A DNA stretch of 16,944 bases, from contig DAQK01000049.1 of assembly GCA_002502855.1 (NCBI GenBank), forward strand, positions 1 to 16,944, read 5' to 3'. The translations under genes were made by a program, and so were the position numbers. Shown in pieces: positions 1 through 7,003 of the stretch. Source of the stretch: Methanobacterium sp. UBA279. GTDB lineage: Archaea; Methanobacteriota; Methanobacteria; Methanobacteriales; Methanobacteriaceae. The notes under the pieces were generated by a model. It ran no database searches and was not told the DNA's origin. It saw only the letters and a list, made by a program, of their open reading frames with translations. Within the stretch, counting starts at the first letter, position 1, and every line of letters begins with the position of its first letter.

Positions 1-94
1 AACACTTTACGAACTACTGATTATTAAATAGAATTGGAATTGACTACGGATTTTATTTAGTGAATACTTAAATTATTAAAATTTAGGCTGAAAA

Positions 95-1204
95 ATGAAA
101 GATGAGAAAATCAAACAGGAAGAATCTCTAAAAGAAAAGGAAGAGACTTATAGGCACTGGTTTGAAGATGATCTAACTGGAGATTTCATTGCTAAATTGG
201 ATGGGAAATTAGTGCAATGTAATCAGTCCTTTATTGAAATCTATGGTTTTAAAGATCTAAGTCAAGCATTAAATTTTAATATCTCAAAATTTAACCCTTC
301 AGATTGGGCCGATCTCGTAGATCACCTCAGATGTGAGCGTAAAATAAGTGGTCATGAAAGCTGGCATATAACACCCTCTGATAAGAAAATCCACGTTGTT
401 TCTAATTTAGTAGGCATATTTAATGATTCAGATGAGTTGGTTCAAATTAAGGGTTATACTTTTGATGATACTGAACGTAAAGAAGCTGAAATATCCCTTA
501 AAGAAAGCGAAAAAAAATATCGATTGTTGTTTGATGAAGATTTAACTGGTGACTTCATAGCAACACCTGAAGGGAAAATATTGGAATGTAACCCTGCATT
601 TGCTGCTATTTACGGCTTTAGAGATTGTACATCTGCCTTTAAATGGAATATTTCTGAATCTAACCCATTTGACTGGCCTTTTTTGGTGACTCGCCTTAAA
701 AAGGAGTGTAAAATTATTGGATACCAGAGTTGGCAGAGAAGATCTGACGGGCTGCGCATCCATGTGGTTGCTAATTTAATGGGCATTTTTAATGACTCTA
801 AGGAGCTTGTTCAGGTTAAAGGTTATGTTTTTGACGATTCAGATCGTAAACTCACCGAACAGGAACTGGTACACAGTCATAAACAGACTACGGAAATTTT
901 AAATAGTATTCAAGATGGTTTGGTTGCATTAAACCATTACTGGCAATTTATCTATGTTAATAAACGTGCAGCGGAATATGTGAAAGCTGATCCGGAAGAT
1001 TTATTGGGCCAAAACATTTGGGAAAGATTCCCTAAGCTTTTAAGCACAAAACAAGAAACTATATTTAGAAAAGTAATGGATGAAGAAGAATTACAGGAAT
1101 TTGAAGCACAGGGAATTTATAATGGGGATCTATACTTTAAATTCATTGTTTATCCGTTTTCTGATGGAATTTCCATCCTATGGATTGATGTTTCAGAAAG
1201 ATAG
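95..1204 (+). CDS. PAS-domain-only sensor protein (three PAS domains, no kinase)
   Basis: A 369-residue soluble protein without signal peptide or membrane segments. Two successive PAS-like modules (about residues 22-135 and 140-255) are clearly copies of each other: both contain DLTGDFIA, a CN..F..IYGF segment, a GIFNDS.ELVQ.KGY.FDD segment and end in a charged linker of the kind that joins PAS domains (ERKEAE, DRKLTEQEL). A third PAS domain fills about 262-369 and the protein stops at DVSER, exactly where a kinase or further linker would normally follow. PAS domains bind small ligands, haem or flavin, or mediate dimer contacts; the ligand here cannot be read. There is no histidine kinase, GGDEF or DNA-binding output domain, so it is either an adaptor acting on a partner or a truncated sensor kinase. 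The stop codon lies 5 bp from the end of the convergent stress-protein gene. The start ATG follows a weak GGCTGA ribosome-binding sequence. Confidence 0.85.
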   Translation: MKDEKIKQEESLKEKEETYRHWFEDDLTGDFIAKLDGKLVQCNQSFIEIYGFKDLSQALNFNISKFNPSDWADLVDHLRCERKISGHESWHITPSDKKIHVVSNLVGIFNDSDELVQIKGYTFDDTERKEAEISLKESEKKYRLLFDEDLTGDFIATPEGKILECNPAFAAIYGFRDCTSAFKWNISESNPFDWPFLVTRLKKECKIIGYQSWQRRSDGLRIHVVANLMGIFNDSKELVQVKGYVFDDSDRKLTEQELVHSHKQTTEILNSIQDGLVALNHYWQFIYVNKRAAEYVKADPEDLLGQNIWERFPKLLSTKQETIFRKVMDEEELQEFEAQGIYNGDLYFKFIVYPFSDGISILWIDVSER

Positions 1205-1209
1205 ATTTA

Positions 1210-1656
1210 TTATGGAACAACAGTGACCGGGATTTTCGCCCCTCTTACCACTCTTTCTGTGGTACTTCCCACGAAAAATCTCTCTAATTTATCTTTACTG
1301 GATTTTCCCATGATTATCTGATCCACCTTTTCTCTATCAGCAACTTTTAAAATAACGTCTTCTGGTTTACCTTCTTGAATCTTAGTTATGAGTTTTATGT
1401 TTTTACAATTTCCTGCACATTTTTCGTCTGCAATCTTTTTACTGTAATTATCAACTGCTTCTTTTCCTTCTTCTCGAAACTCGTTGTCCAGTGTTTCCCT
1501 TAAATCGCTTTGTGGCAAAGAATTTAGATAATAAGTATCTATTACATTTAAAACAATCACGTCAGTATCGTCTAATCCTGCGATAGAAATTGCATATTCT
1601 CCAGCTCTTTCTGCTGGTCCTGAATCATTTATTGGTAATAATATTTTTTTATGCAC
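1210..1656 (-). CDS. Universal stress protein (UspA family)
   Basis: A 148-residue UspA-fold protein. The N-terminus KKILLPINDS and the C-terminal block MGKSSKDKLERFFVGS followed by RVVRGAKIPVTVVP are the two hallmark regions of the family. The usual ATP-binding signature is G-x2-G-x9-G-S; here the second glycine is replaced by serine (GKSS) while the last G-S is kept, so nucleotide binding is uncertain. Start is GTG, chosen because a strong GGAGG sits 6 bases upstream. It lies 73 bp downstream of the anion transporter gene on the same strand, but a hairpin plus T-run separates the two, so it may be transcribed partly by read-through or from its own AT-rich promoter. Such proteins commonly accompany transporters in archaea; a regulatory link is inference only. 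Confidence 0.9.
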   Translation of the reverse strand: MHKKILLPINDSGPAERAGEYAISIAGLDDTDVIVLNVIDTYYLNSLPQSDLRETLDNEFREEGKEAVDNYSKKIADEKCAGNCKNIKLITKIQEGKPEDVILKVADREKVDQIIMGKSSKDKLERFFVGSTTERVVRGAKIPVTVVP

Positions 1657-1693
1657 ATCATCCCTCCAAATAATTTAATCAGTGTTTAAAAAA

Positions 1694-1725
1694 TTAAAAA
1701 AAAATTGCAGATATTAAACTGCAAT
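1694..1725 (-). terminator. Hairpin and T-tract terminator after the anion transporter gene
   Basis: Seven-bp perfect stem (ATTGCAG 1704-1710 with CTGCAAT 1719-1725) and an 8-nt loop, followed on the minus strand by a run of nine T (complement of 1696-1704). It begins 4 bp past the transporter stop codon. Archaeal termination depends mainly on the T tract; the hairpin makes the call stronger. Confidence 0.7.
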
Positions 1726-1729
1726 CTGT

Positions 1730-3058
1730 TTATACTGTTATTATCCATGGTGCGAAGTTCATTACAGCTAACAGTACTATTATGGTCACTATAATCCCTA
1801 TCACAACTAGTGGGAATCCCGCTTTGAAGATTCCTGGTATGTTGACGTATTTGGTTCCGTAGGCCATTGCTACCGTTGGATCTGCCATTGGTAACATGTA
1901 AGATAATGAACAGGCTATTGCTACTGGTACGGCGTAGATTCCCACGGGCAGATTCTGAGCGGTTGCTAAGGTCACTGCGATTGGTATTAGAATTGCTGAC
2001 AGTGCGATGTTGGACATTACCTGAGTTATAGTTACTGCAATGACCATCAACACTACCATAATTAGTATTGTGGATGCGTTTGGTCCTAAAAATGCCACTA
2101 TATCACCTATCAACCAATTGGCTGCTCCGGTTCCCAGTAATGCTGCTCCTAGTGAGAGTGCTCCTCCGAAGAATATTATCAGTCCCCAGTCAACTCCGTT
2201 TTGAGCGTCTTTCCAATCTATGACCTTGAATGCAAATAGTAGTACGGCACCTATTAATGCCACTGAGAAACTGTCGAGCCCGGTAATACTGGTTGTAACC
2301 CATAATCCTATGGTAAATAGAAGGATTGCCAGTGTATATTTTTCATTCCTACTCATGGGTCCTAAAGATTCTTTTTTAGCGGCTATAGTTTCCAGTCCAC
2401 CTATGATTCCTTTTATCTCTGGTTTGTAGATGAATCCCAGCCATTTCCAGATGGTGGTCATCATGATGAATGCTATGGGGAATCCAAAGATCATCCAGTT
2501 TAAAAAGGGCAGGTGGGTGTATGCGGCTGCCATTAGGTTTGGGGCGGTTCCGATTTCTGTTCCGAATCCACCAGCCAGGGAGCCGAAGGATCCACCCAGA
2601 ACCATGGATTTGGAGAAGTTACTTTTACCCTTTTCTGGATCTTTAACCCCCATAAGGGGTAAGATTTCCTTAACAATGGGAAGCATCATGGCGTAGGCCA
2701 CCACATTCTCGATAAAGGCTGATAAAAGCCCTGTGGAAAAAACAACAGTGAAAACACTTCTATCTGGGGTGGTACCGAATTTGTTGAGCATGTTGTAGGT
2801 CAGTCGTGATGCGAGTCCGCTTTTACGAATAGCCTCGGCAATGATGAAACCACCGATCATCAGGAATATGATGGGATTGGCAAAACCAATGACTGCGTCG
2901 GTAAATCCGGCCACTCCAATTATGGGCTGGATGAACAGTATTAACAGTGATGTAACTGCTAAATGTAAAGCTTCAGTTACCCACATGACTATGGCGAAAA
3001 GTAAAAGTGCAAGGGCGGAATGTCCTGCAAAACTTAAACCAGGGGTAGGAATAAGCAT
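1730..3058 (-). CDS. DASS/SLC13-family anion (dicarboxylate/sulfate-type) transporter
   Basis: A 442-residue polytopic membrane protein with about 10-11 hydrophobic segments, resembling the divalent anion:sodium symporter family that carries dicarboxylates, sulfate or phosphate across the cytoplasmic membrane. Family marks are WVTEALHL near the N-terminus, GGFGTEIGTAPN (about 163-174), the MMLPI segment after the first re-entrant loop, and VMSNIALSAILIPI (about 347-360). The two SNT tripeptides that hold substrate and sodium in characterised members read ENV (117-119) and SNI (349-351), so ion coupling may differ. The listed start is the first canonical start codon, but the frame stays open upstream and encodes another hydrophobic stretch typical of helix 1; a strong GGAGG at 3126-3130 points to initiation near 3118 at a non-canonical codon (ACG), giving 462 residues. 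Substrate unknown. Confidence 0.88.
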   Translation of the reverse strand: MLIPTPGLSFAGHSALALLLFAIVMWVTEALHLAVTSLLILFIQPIIGVAGFTDAVIGFANPIIFLMIGGFIIAEAIRKSGLASRLTYNMLNKFGTTPDRSVFTVVFSTGLLSAFIENVVAYAMMLPIVKEILPLMGVKDPEKGKSNFSKSMVLGGSFGSLAGGFGTEIGTAPNLMAAAYTHLPFLNWMIFGFPIAFIMMTTIWKWLGFIYKPEIKGIIGGLETIAAKKESLGPMSRNEKYTLAILLFTIGLWVTTSITGLDSFSVALIGAVLLFAFKVIDWKDAQNGVDWGLIIFFGGALSLGAALLGTGAANWLIGDIVAFLGPNASTILIMVVLMVIAVTITQVMSNIALSAILIPIAVTLATAQNLPVGIYAVPVAIACSLSYMLPMADPTVAMAYGTKYVNIPGIFKAGFPLVVIGIIVTIIVLLAVMNFAPWIITV

Positions 3059-3115
3059 AACAGCAATAAAAGCCAGTATAGCTAGGGGAATTCCTAAAAC
3101 TTTCAGATTTATATA

Positions 3116-3174
3116 CGTTTTCGAGCCTCCTGTTATTTATAAATAGGTTAAATAATAAATTCAGTATATAAAAA
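3116..3174 (-). promoter_or_regulatory. TATA box and ribosome binding site of the transporter gene
   Basis: On the minus strand TTTTTATATA (3174-3165) looks like an archaeal TATA box and predicts transcription starting near 3143. GGAGG follows at 3130-3126. The in-frame ACG at 3118-3116 sits 7 bases after it, the optimal distance, whereas the first ATG (3058) is about 67 bases away. This decides for an upstream non-canonical start. Confidence 0.55.
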
Positions 3175-3268
3175 GGTATTTTATAATGATTAATCAATTT
3201 TAAAAAAGTTTAAATATTAGGAATTGGATCAAGCTATAAATCAATTTTTTTTAGGGTCAGTGGAAACC

Positions 3269-3318
3269 TTTATATATTATGGTTCGTATAATAACATACA
3301 GTTTGTATATGGACGAAC
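3269..3318 (+). promoter_or_regulatory. Promoter of the zinc-ribbon gene with inverted repeat
   Basis: TTTATATATT (3269-3278) is a good TATA box and predicts a start site near 3300. An inverted repeat, GTTCGT at 3282-3287 and ACGAAC at 3313-3318, spans this start, with a smaller ATAC/GTAT pair inside (3296-3299 and 3305-3308). It could be a repressor operator or a short 5' leader hairpin. Confidence 0.5.
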
Positions 3319-3330
3319 TGATGTGATATT

Positions 3331-3549
3331 ATGAAACCAGAGGAAATGTCCCAAAAATGTCCAGAATGTGGTTCAAAAGATAAAAAGATCTCCAGAAGGA
3401 GAAATAGTAAAAGAAGTCAGGATGCATTTTATATACCCCATATACCAGAAGGAGATGTGGGAGTTTTTAAATGTACAAACTGTGGTCATATATTTGAATA
3501 CTGCACAGACCCACATCCACCACTCAAGGTCAAAAAGAAATTAGTCTAA
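3331..3549 (+). CDS. Small zinc-ribbon protein
   Basis: A 72-residue basic protein. CPECGS near residue 10 and CTNCGH near residue 48 supply four cysteines in two CxxC knuckles, the pattern of a one-zinc ribbon; an extra cysteine follows in FEYC. The linker is rich in Arg, Lys and Ser, which would suit nucleic-acid contact. No further domain is present, so the role (transcription factor, RNA-binding or redox-sensing protein) cannot be stated. It has its own TATA promoter with an inverted repeat, suggesting regulated expression, and converges on the histidine kinase gene with a 29-bp gap. Start ATG chosen as the first Met after the predicted transcription start; a TGTGAT sequence 5-10 bases upstream serves as a weak ribosome binding site. 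Confidence 0.8.
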   Translation: MKPEEMSQKCPECGSKDKKISRRRNSKRSQDAFYIPHIPEGDVGVFKCTNCGHIFEYCTDPHPPLKVKKKLV

Positions 3550-3578
3550 TTTAATATCAAATTTAATTATTTTCAATT

Positions 3579-5150
3579 TTATATTCGATTTTTATATTTT
3601 AATTTTTTAAATTTTATTACAACTTCAGTCCCACCCGTTCGGTTAAGGTTTAGAGTACCTTCCAGCTGATGCACCAGGCTATTTACCATTTTAAGCCCTA
3701 ATGTGTTACTATTTTCTAAATCAATATCTGGTGGTAATCCTATCCCATTATCTGCCACCCTTAACTTTGTATAATCTGATTTTGATGTGAGTTCTACTTT
3801 TAAAATACCCTTTCCATTAGGAAAAGCATATTTAAGGCTGTTGGTTACCAGTTCGTTGATTATTAAACCACAGGGTATGGCGGTGTCGATGTCAATTTTA
3901 AGATCCTCCAGATTGATCAGCGTTTTGATATTCTCTGATTCAATACCATAGGAATAGAACAGTACAGAGATTAAATCCTCTATGTATTCTTTGAAGTTGA
4001 TATCTTTTAAATTGGGGGACTGATAGAGTTTTTCATGGACTATGGCCATGCTTTTAACCCGGTTCTGGCTGTCCTTAAGCACATTTATTGTTTCTTCACC
4101 TTCCACATAATGGGTTTGAAGGTTCAGCAAACTGGAGATTATCTGAAGGTTATTTTTCACCCGGTGGTGTATTTCCTGAAGTAGAACTTCTTTTTCCTCT
4201 AAAGATTCTTTAATCTTAAGTTCGGCTTTCTTACGCTGGGTTATATCCTTTGAAACTCCAATAATTCCGATAATTTCATTTTTTTCACCATAAAGAACTG
4301 TTTCTCTAAGATCAACATATACTTTAGAACCATCTTTCCTTCTTCCCTCCCATTCCCCAATATATTCTCCTAACTCAAGTATGGTCTGTATATTCAGGGG
4401 TACTTTTTCTTCCAGGTCAAAATTAGAATAGAGTATTTTGATATTTTTACCCAGCATCTCTTCTTCCGTGTATCCGTAAATTGATTCTGCGCTGTCATTC
4501 CAGTAAATAATCTTCCCATATGTATCGTAGACTATTATACAGTGTCGTACGTTCTTAAGGATATTTAATTGGAACTTTAAGGTTTCCTCACGTTCTTTTA
4601 TGAGCTGTTTATCATCCAATAATTTTTTCTTCTCCTGACCTAACTCTCCGATAACACTGGCCGCACTAGTTAAAAAGTCCAGACTTTTGTGGATATGATC
4701 CTGGGAAAACACAGGGATTTTAGATATCACATCCAGATACTCTTTTTCATCAAAACCGAAAGTGAGGGCCTCTTTACGGAAAAATTCAATATCAGGTTCT
4801 TTTAAGAAGAAGGAACCAACGAAAAAACTGGCCATATGTTCCTTATTGATATAAATAGGCACGTTTACATTGGTCAGGCCGTTTTCGCTGTGATTTGTGA
4901 AGGATAATTTATCATGAAAATCTGCAGCACTTTTTATATAACTTTGAAACATCAGAGGATTTTCGCGATGAATGTTCATGCAGAAATCCTGCCATCCTGT
5001 ATAAACAGGACTGCCATTATGAGTCATTATATTCCCTTCCAGATCAACTAAGGCACAGGATAACCCGGTTAATCTGTAAAAACTGGTCATCAACTTCCAA
5101 ATTTCATTTAGGTTAACCAGTTCCAGAAAAGGATATTTATTAGATTTCAT
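3579..5150 (-). CDS. PocR-PAS sensor histidine kinase (HisKA_2 type)
   Basis: A 523-residue soluble kinase. Residues about 8-168 form a PocR-type sensory domain (LVNLNEIWKL, TGLSCALVDLEGN, FC..IH, FVGSFFL), a family known from PocR regulators and methanogen sensors that binds small hydrocarbon-like molecules. A PAS domain follows at about 195-305, ending DITQRKKAE. The dimerisation/phosphoacceptor region EIHHRVKNNLQIISSLLNLQ (about 326-345) is the HisKA_2 signature with the likely phosphorylated histidine at 328/329. The ATPase domain shows ELVTNSLKYAFP (N box) and VADNGIGLP (G1 box), and GGTEVVIKF near the end. There is no transmembrane helix, so the signal is cytoplasmic. No response regulator is adjacent. 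The start ATG has no strong ribosome-binding sequence, but the PocR domain begins right after it, so the N-terminus fits. Confidence 0.93.
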   Translation of the reverse strand: MKSNKYPFLELVNLNEIWKLMTSFYRLTGLSCALVDLEGNIMTHNGSPVYTGWQDFCMNIHRENPLMFQSYIKSAADFHDKLSFTNHSENGLTNVNVPIYINKEHMASFFVGSFFLKEPDIEFFRKEALTFGFDEKEYLDVISKIPVFSQDHIHKSLDFLTSAASVIGELGQEKKKLLDDKQLIKEREETLKFQLNILKNVRHCIIVYDTYGKIIYWNDSAESIYGYTEEEMLGKNIKILYSNFDLEEKVPLNIQTILELGEYIGEWEGRRKDGSKVYVDLRETVLYGEKNEIIGIIGVSKDITQRKKAELKIKESLEEKEVLLQEIHHRVKNNLQIISSLLNLQTHYVEGEETINVLKDSQNRVKSMAIVHEKLYQSPNLKDINFKEYIEDLISVLFYSYGIESENIKTLINLEDLKIDIDTAIPCGLIINELVTNSLKYAFPNGKGILKVELTSKSDYTKLRVADNGIGLPPDIDLENSNTLGLKMVNSLVHQLEGTLNLNRTGGTEVVIKFKKLKYKNRI

Positions 5151-5338
5151 AATTAACTGGATTAAATATTAAATTTTCGATTTAAAATATGTTTTGTCTC
5201 AATTTAATAGGATGATTAACTATTACATAATTGCAAAAAAAGGTAATGGCCAAAATACAGTTTTTAACTTCATCTGATTACTTTACGGACGAATTTCTCT
5301 TATATTCAAAAACATCCCTTTTAAGTAGAAACCAAATA

Positions 5339-5348
5339 TTTTATATTT
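5339..5348 (+). promoter_or_regulatory. TATA box of the tRNA-Ser gene
   Basis: TTTTATATTT lies 24-33 bp before the first base of the tRNA, the standard archaeal promoter distance, preceded by an A-rich BRE-like CCAAATA. Confidence 0.65.
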
Positions 5349-5371
5349 CAAGCTGGATAATCTAATTAGGT

Positions 5372-5456
5372 GCCGGGATAGTCTAGTCCGGTAAGGCGCA
5401 GGATTCGAAATCCTGTTGAGCGATGCTCGTCCTGGGTTCAAATCCCAGTCCCGGCG
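5372..5456 (+). tRNA. tRNA-Ser (anticodon CGA)
   Basis: A class II tRNA. The acceptor stem GCCGGGA pairs with TCCCGGC (5449-5455), followed by discriminator G. The anticodon stem CAGGA/TCCTG encloses loop TTCGAAA with anticodon CGA at 5406-5408, reading UCG codons. The long variable arm has a GAGC/GCTC stem, and the T arm is CTGGG-TTCAAAT-CCCAG. No intron is present and CCA is not encoded. Confidence 0.97.
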
Positions 5457-5563
5457 CTTTACTCAAAATTCAGGAACTAAAACTTAAAGGAGAGAGTGTT
5501 CCATAAAGGAATCAACGATAGAAAACATTTATTATACTAAACGGCATACAGGGATTCTACTAT

Positions 5564-5641
5564 GTACAGTTAAAAAATTAATATGTTCAGCTAAAAATAT
5601 TTACGTACAGTTAAAAAATTAATATCAGTTAAAAATATTTC
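5564..5641. repeat. Imperfect tandem duplication, about 40 bp
   Basis: Two adjacent copies starting GTACAGTTAAAAAATTAAT: copy 1 spans 5564-5604, copy 2 spans 5605-5641 and lacks three bases after AATAT. Both end in CAG(C/T)TAAAAATATTT. The stretch lies between the tRNA and the ABM gene stop. No coding capacity; function unknown. Confidence 0.8.
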
Positions 5642-5651
5642 CTTAAAGGTT

Positions 5652-5945
5652 CTAATTTATTTTATCAGCTGAATAGACATTGATATCCAGTTCTCCGGCC
5701 AGAATGTCTTCAACAGCTTTGCCAAATGCTATGAAGTGTTTTGTCTGCATATGTGAGTCTAAAACATCCTGATTTTTCCATTGCTCCAGTATCATCAGTA
5801 CATCATCATTTTCAGTACTGGCGTATAAATTATAACTGATACAACCCGATTCTAAACGGGTGGATTCAATTAAATCTTTAGCTTTCAAGATGATGTTGTT
5901 CCTTTCACCGGGCTTGGCTATTATTTTGGCGGTTACCATTAACAT
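5652..5945 (-). CDS. ABM-domain protein (putative quinol monooxygenase, YgiN-like)
   Basis: A 97-residue single-domain protein of the dimeric alpha/beta ferredoxin-like ABM fold. Diagnostic pieces are VTAKIIAKPGE at the N-terminus, SGCISYNLYAS around residue 34-44 and ILEQWKNQDVLDSHMQTKHF around 52-71, including the conserved Glu-x-Trp and the His of the THHF-like motif. Members act as cofactor-free oxygenases on quinones or polyketides or serve as aldehyde/small-molecule handling proteins; in a strict anaerobe a detoxifying or non-oxygenase role is more likely, but this is inference. Start ATG has AGGAGG six bases upstream. Its promoter carries a 14-bp element and TATA sequence shared with the alcohol dehydrogenase promoter, and the TetR gene lies immediately upstream on the same strand, which suggests co-regulation. 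Confidence 0.9.
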   Translation of the reverse strand: MLMVTAKIIAKPGERNNIILKAKDLIESTRLESGCISYNLYASTENDDVLMILEQWKNQDVLDSHMQTKHFIAFGKAVEDILAGELDINVYSADKIN

Positions 5946-6045
5946 TTGATTCCTCCTAAGATTATTCCAAATATTTTATATGATGTGGTAGATTTTAAAC
6001 CTTCTATATTTGGACATTCTTTATATCCCATATTAAACTAGACAG

Positions 6046-6070
6046 TTTATAAACATACTGAACATTCTCT
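6046..6070 (-). promoter_or_regulatory. ABM promoter: candidate TetR operator next to TATA box
   Basis: Minus strand 6070-6057 reads AGAGAATGTTCAGT and is followed directly by ATGTTTATAAAC, whose TTTATAAA (6053-6046) is a TATA box. On the plus strand the 14-mer is ACTGAACATTCTCT, matching 11 of 14 bases of the perfect palindrome ACCGAACATTCGGT in the ADH promoter. The spacing from element to TATA box is identical at both sites. Predicted transcription start is near 6022. Confidence 0.6.
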
Positions 6071-6112
6071 TTGTAGTGGTAGAAGCAATCGAATGAGGCT
6101 AACTAGGAGAAG

Positions 6113-6715
6113 TTATTCAACTATTTTCATATAGTTCCACAGATGATCTATATTGGAAATCATCCGTTCTTCGAGTGGCATCTCGGGCATTCCTACCCAC
6201 ATAATAATTGTTCCTAGTATAGAAGTCTGGGTGAATATGGCAAGTTCATGGGAATCAATATCCTGCCTTATCATACCCTGATCCACGCCTTCATCAATCA
6301 CCTCTTTGGTGAAGTTTAAAAGGTTATGATAGAATTTTTTGTAACTTTCACCTATCACATCGTATTTCTGAACTCCTTCCATCAGGATAAGGTGCAAATT
6401 CCTATAATACACCTTTTTAGGACTTACTTCGTTGATATTTACACATTCTGCTACGATGGACAGCATCATAGTTTGCAGTTTCTCTTTGGGCGTGCCTTTA
6501 AAACTCCTGATTTGTTCTATGGTTGTATTGAAGTAGTTGAATATGTATTTTTCAATCACTTCAAGTAGAAGTGCATCTTTACTATTAAAGTGATGATAAA
6601 AACCACCAGTGGTAATATTTGAAGCTTTTATAATTTCGTTTAAGGAAACATCGGTGAATCCTTTTTTCAAAACAAGTTTAAAAGTTGTTTCCATTATTCT
6701 AGATTTTGTACCCAT
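6113..6715 (-). CDS. TetR/AcrR-family transcriptional repressor
   Basis: A 200-residue regulator. The N-terminal helix-turn-helix is textbook TetR: TTFKLVLKKGFTDVSLNEII, then ASNITTGGFYHHFNSKDALL (about residues 10-50), with the conserved Gly-x-x-Tyr-x-x-Phe of the recognition helix. The C-terminal ligand-binding domain is all-helical and not informative about the effector. A longer frame begins at 6778, but the TATA box at 6741-6750 predicts transcription starting near 6719, so Met at 6715 (or 6724) is the start and the first 19-21 codons are not translated. It is divergent from the alcohol dehydrogenase gene and upstream of the ABM gene; matching palindromic elements in both of those promoters mark it as their likely repressor, released by some small molecule, perhaps an alcohol or ketone (inference). 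Confidence 0.92.
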   Translation of the reverse strand: MGTKSRIMETTFKLVLKKGFTDVSLNEIIKASNITTGGFYHHFNSKDALLLEVIEKYIFNYFNTTIEQIRSFKGTPKEKLQTMMLSIVAECVNINEVSPKKVYYRNLHLILMEGVQKYDVIGESYKKFYHNLLNFTKEVIDEGVDQGMIRQDIDSHELAIFTQTSILGTIIMWVGMPEMPLEERMISNIDHLWNYMKIVE

Positions 6716-6740
6716 CTTAAACATCTTCTTTTGCAATAAA

Positions 6741-6750
6741 AAGTATAAAT
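6741..6750 (-). promoter_or_regulatory. TATA box of the TetR gene
   Basis: Minus-strand ATTTATACTT, about 25-30 bp before the ATG at 6715. It implies a nearly leaderless transcript. No good copy of the GAACATTC palindrome is seen here, so autoregulation through that element is not supported. Confidence 0.55.
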
Positions 6751-6928
6751 TAATATTAATCGAGAAATTCGAAAACAAACTTAGTGTATTAGAAGGAACA
6801 GATTAATAAATTTTTTTCTTTTACTGTGTTTTTTTATTCAATATTTTATGTATTTTTATGTATTAATTATGGTTTTAATTTAAATTTTATTATTCATTTC
6901 TTAAGTATTTAATCATTAATCATTACAA

Positions 6929-6954
6929 ACCGAACATTCGGTATGTTTATATAT
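6929..6954 (+). promoter_or_regulatory. ADH promoter: perfect palindromic operator abutting TATA box
   Basis: ACCGAACATTCGGT (6929-6942) is a perfect 6+2+6 palindrome. TTTATATAT (6946-6954) is the TATA box and predicts transcription from about 6976, 28 bp before the start codon. The palindrome occupies the BRE position, so a bound repressor would block TFB/TBP. A related element precedes the ABM gene. Confidence 0.7.
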
Positions 6955-7003
6955 CAGGCCATAGTAAACTAGCATCAATGGCAATTAAGCAGAGGTGATA
7001 AAT

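Noticed and set aside
5457..5641. Integrated element attachment site next to the tRNA
   Set aside because: No second copy of the tRNA 3' end and no integrase in the window; only a local tandem repeat.
5564..5641. CRISPR array
   Set aside because: Only two adjacent AT-rich copies with no spacers and no cas genes.
6716..6778. Longer N-terminus for the TetR protein (start at 6778)
   Set aside because: The TATA box at 6741-6750 lies inside this extension and the family N-terminus begins at 6715.
6995..7003. GTG start at 6995 for the alcohol dehydrogenase
   Set aside because: It is part of the GAGGTGAT ribosome binding site; TTG at 7004 gives the conserved MKG N-terminus.
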